Positions 5,298-5,386 of a stretch of 5,386 nucleotides of DNA are shown here, piece by piece. The notes below the pieces were generated by a model. The model was not told where the DNA came from. It searched no databases and saw only the letters and a program-made list of their open reading frames with translations. The position numbers and the translations under genes are program-made. The stretch is from Candidatus Glassiibacteriota bacterium (GTDB lineage Bacteria; Gemmatimonadota; Glassbacteria; GWA2-58-10), in NCBI GenBank assembly GCA_016934095.1, contig JAFGTO010000143.1, forward strand, positions 1 to 5,386, written 5' to 3'. Within the stretch, counting starts at the first letter, position 1. Every line of letters starts with the position of its first letter.

Positions 5298-5386
5298 ATG
5301 GATGAGAAACGGCTTACGGAAAACGAGATCCTGATCCAGCGCTACCATGACGGCGAGCTGGATGAGGCCGGAAGGGAAAAGGCGGA
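5298..5386 (+). CDS. Probable anti-sigma factor, N-terminal fragment (cut by window end)
   Basis: ATG 5298 opens a frame of 29 complete codons that runs off the window edge. The visible part is MDEKRLTENEILIQRYHDG followed by ELDEAGREKA. The pattern of a short acidic start, then RYHDGELDE and a charged helix, is the usual opening of small anti-sigma factors and zinc-finger (ZAS-type) transmembrane regulators that hold a cognate ECF sigma factor inactive. The diagnostic HxxxCxxC motif and any TM helix would lie beyond the window, so this rests on the N-terminal pattern and on position after the sigma gene. The frame is open back to 5250 with no other start codon. A modest AGGGG ribosome-binding site lies 10 nt upstream. 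It is partly buried in a possible hairpin. Confidence 0.65.
   Translation, partial: MDEKRLTENEILIQRYHDGELDEAGREKA

Noticed and set aside
4998..5348. 116-codon - strand ORF across the sigma/anti-sigma gap
   Set aside because: No domain pattern, overlaps promoter-like elements and runs through the anti-sigma start; treated as a chance frame.

Overview
This is a bacterial chromosomal window, with all recognisable genes on the + strand. The coding DNA is GC-rich (roughly 58-62 % by eye), the gaps are AT-richer (the first 100 bases are 35 % GC), and the promoter candidates are of sigma-70 type. A GAF-GGDEF cyclase, a membrane histidine kinase, a TPR protein and an ECF sigma factor with an apparent anti-sigma factor suggest a signalling-rich Gram-negative environmental bacterium, such as a deltaproteobacterium or an FCB-group/candidate-phylum lineage. 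Nothing in the sequence fixes the taxon.

Layout. Positions 1-188 are an AT-rich promoter region and a GC-rich leader. Positions 189-1289 encode a soluble GAF-GGDEF diguanylate cyclase with catalytic and inhibitory sites visible. Positions 1290-1456 are a gap with small stem-loops and a 17-codon ORF that overlaps the next start. Positions 1457-2776 encode a four-TM hybrid-less sensor histidine kinase with no response regulator in view. After a 155-bp gap, 2932-4251 encodes an N-terminally anchored or exported TPR-repeat protein. A 54-bp gap with a possible ECF-type promoter leads to an ECF sigma factor whose front end is a 27-bp tandem repeat; the repeat is either an N-terminal extension (start 4306) or part of the leader (start 4408, preferred here). 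Positions 5002-5297 are 296 bp with no gene, but with stem-loops, two good sigma-70 promoter candidates and a repeated/inverted motif. From 5298 to the window edge is the first 29 codons of a probable anti-sigma factor.

How the genes may work together. The cyclase makes c-di-GMP, the kinase senses a membrane or internal signal, and the sigma/anti-sigma pair redirects transcription. The TPR protein lies directly upstream of the sigma factor and may be a cell-envelope scaffold. Co-orientation suggests one or a few transcription units, but the 150-170 bp gaps allow separate promoters. The genes themselves are familiar families. The least ordinary part is regulatory: the repeat-bearing start of the sigma gene, and the long structured leader between sigma and anti-sigma, where two mutually exclusive hairpins would expose or hide the anti-sigma ribosome-binding site. 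I found no new enzyme system, mobile element, CRISPR array, tRNA or rRNA.
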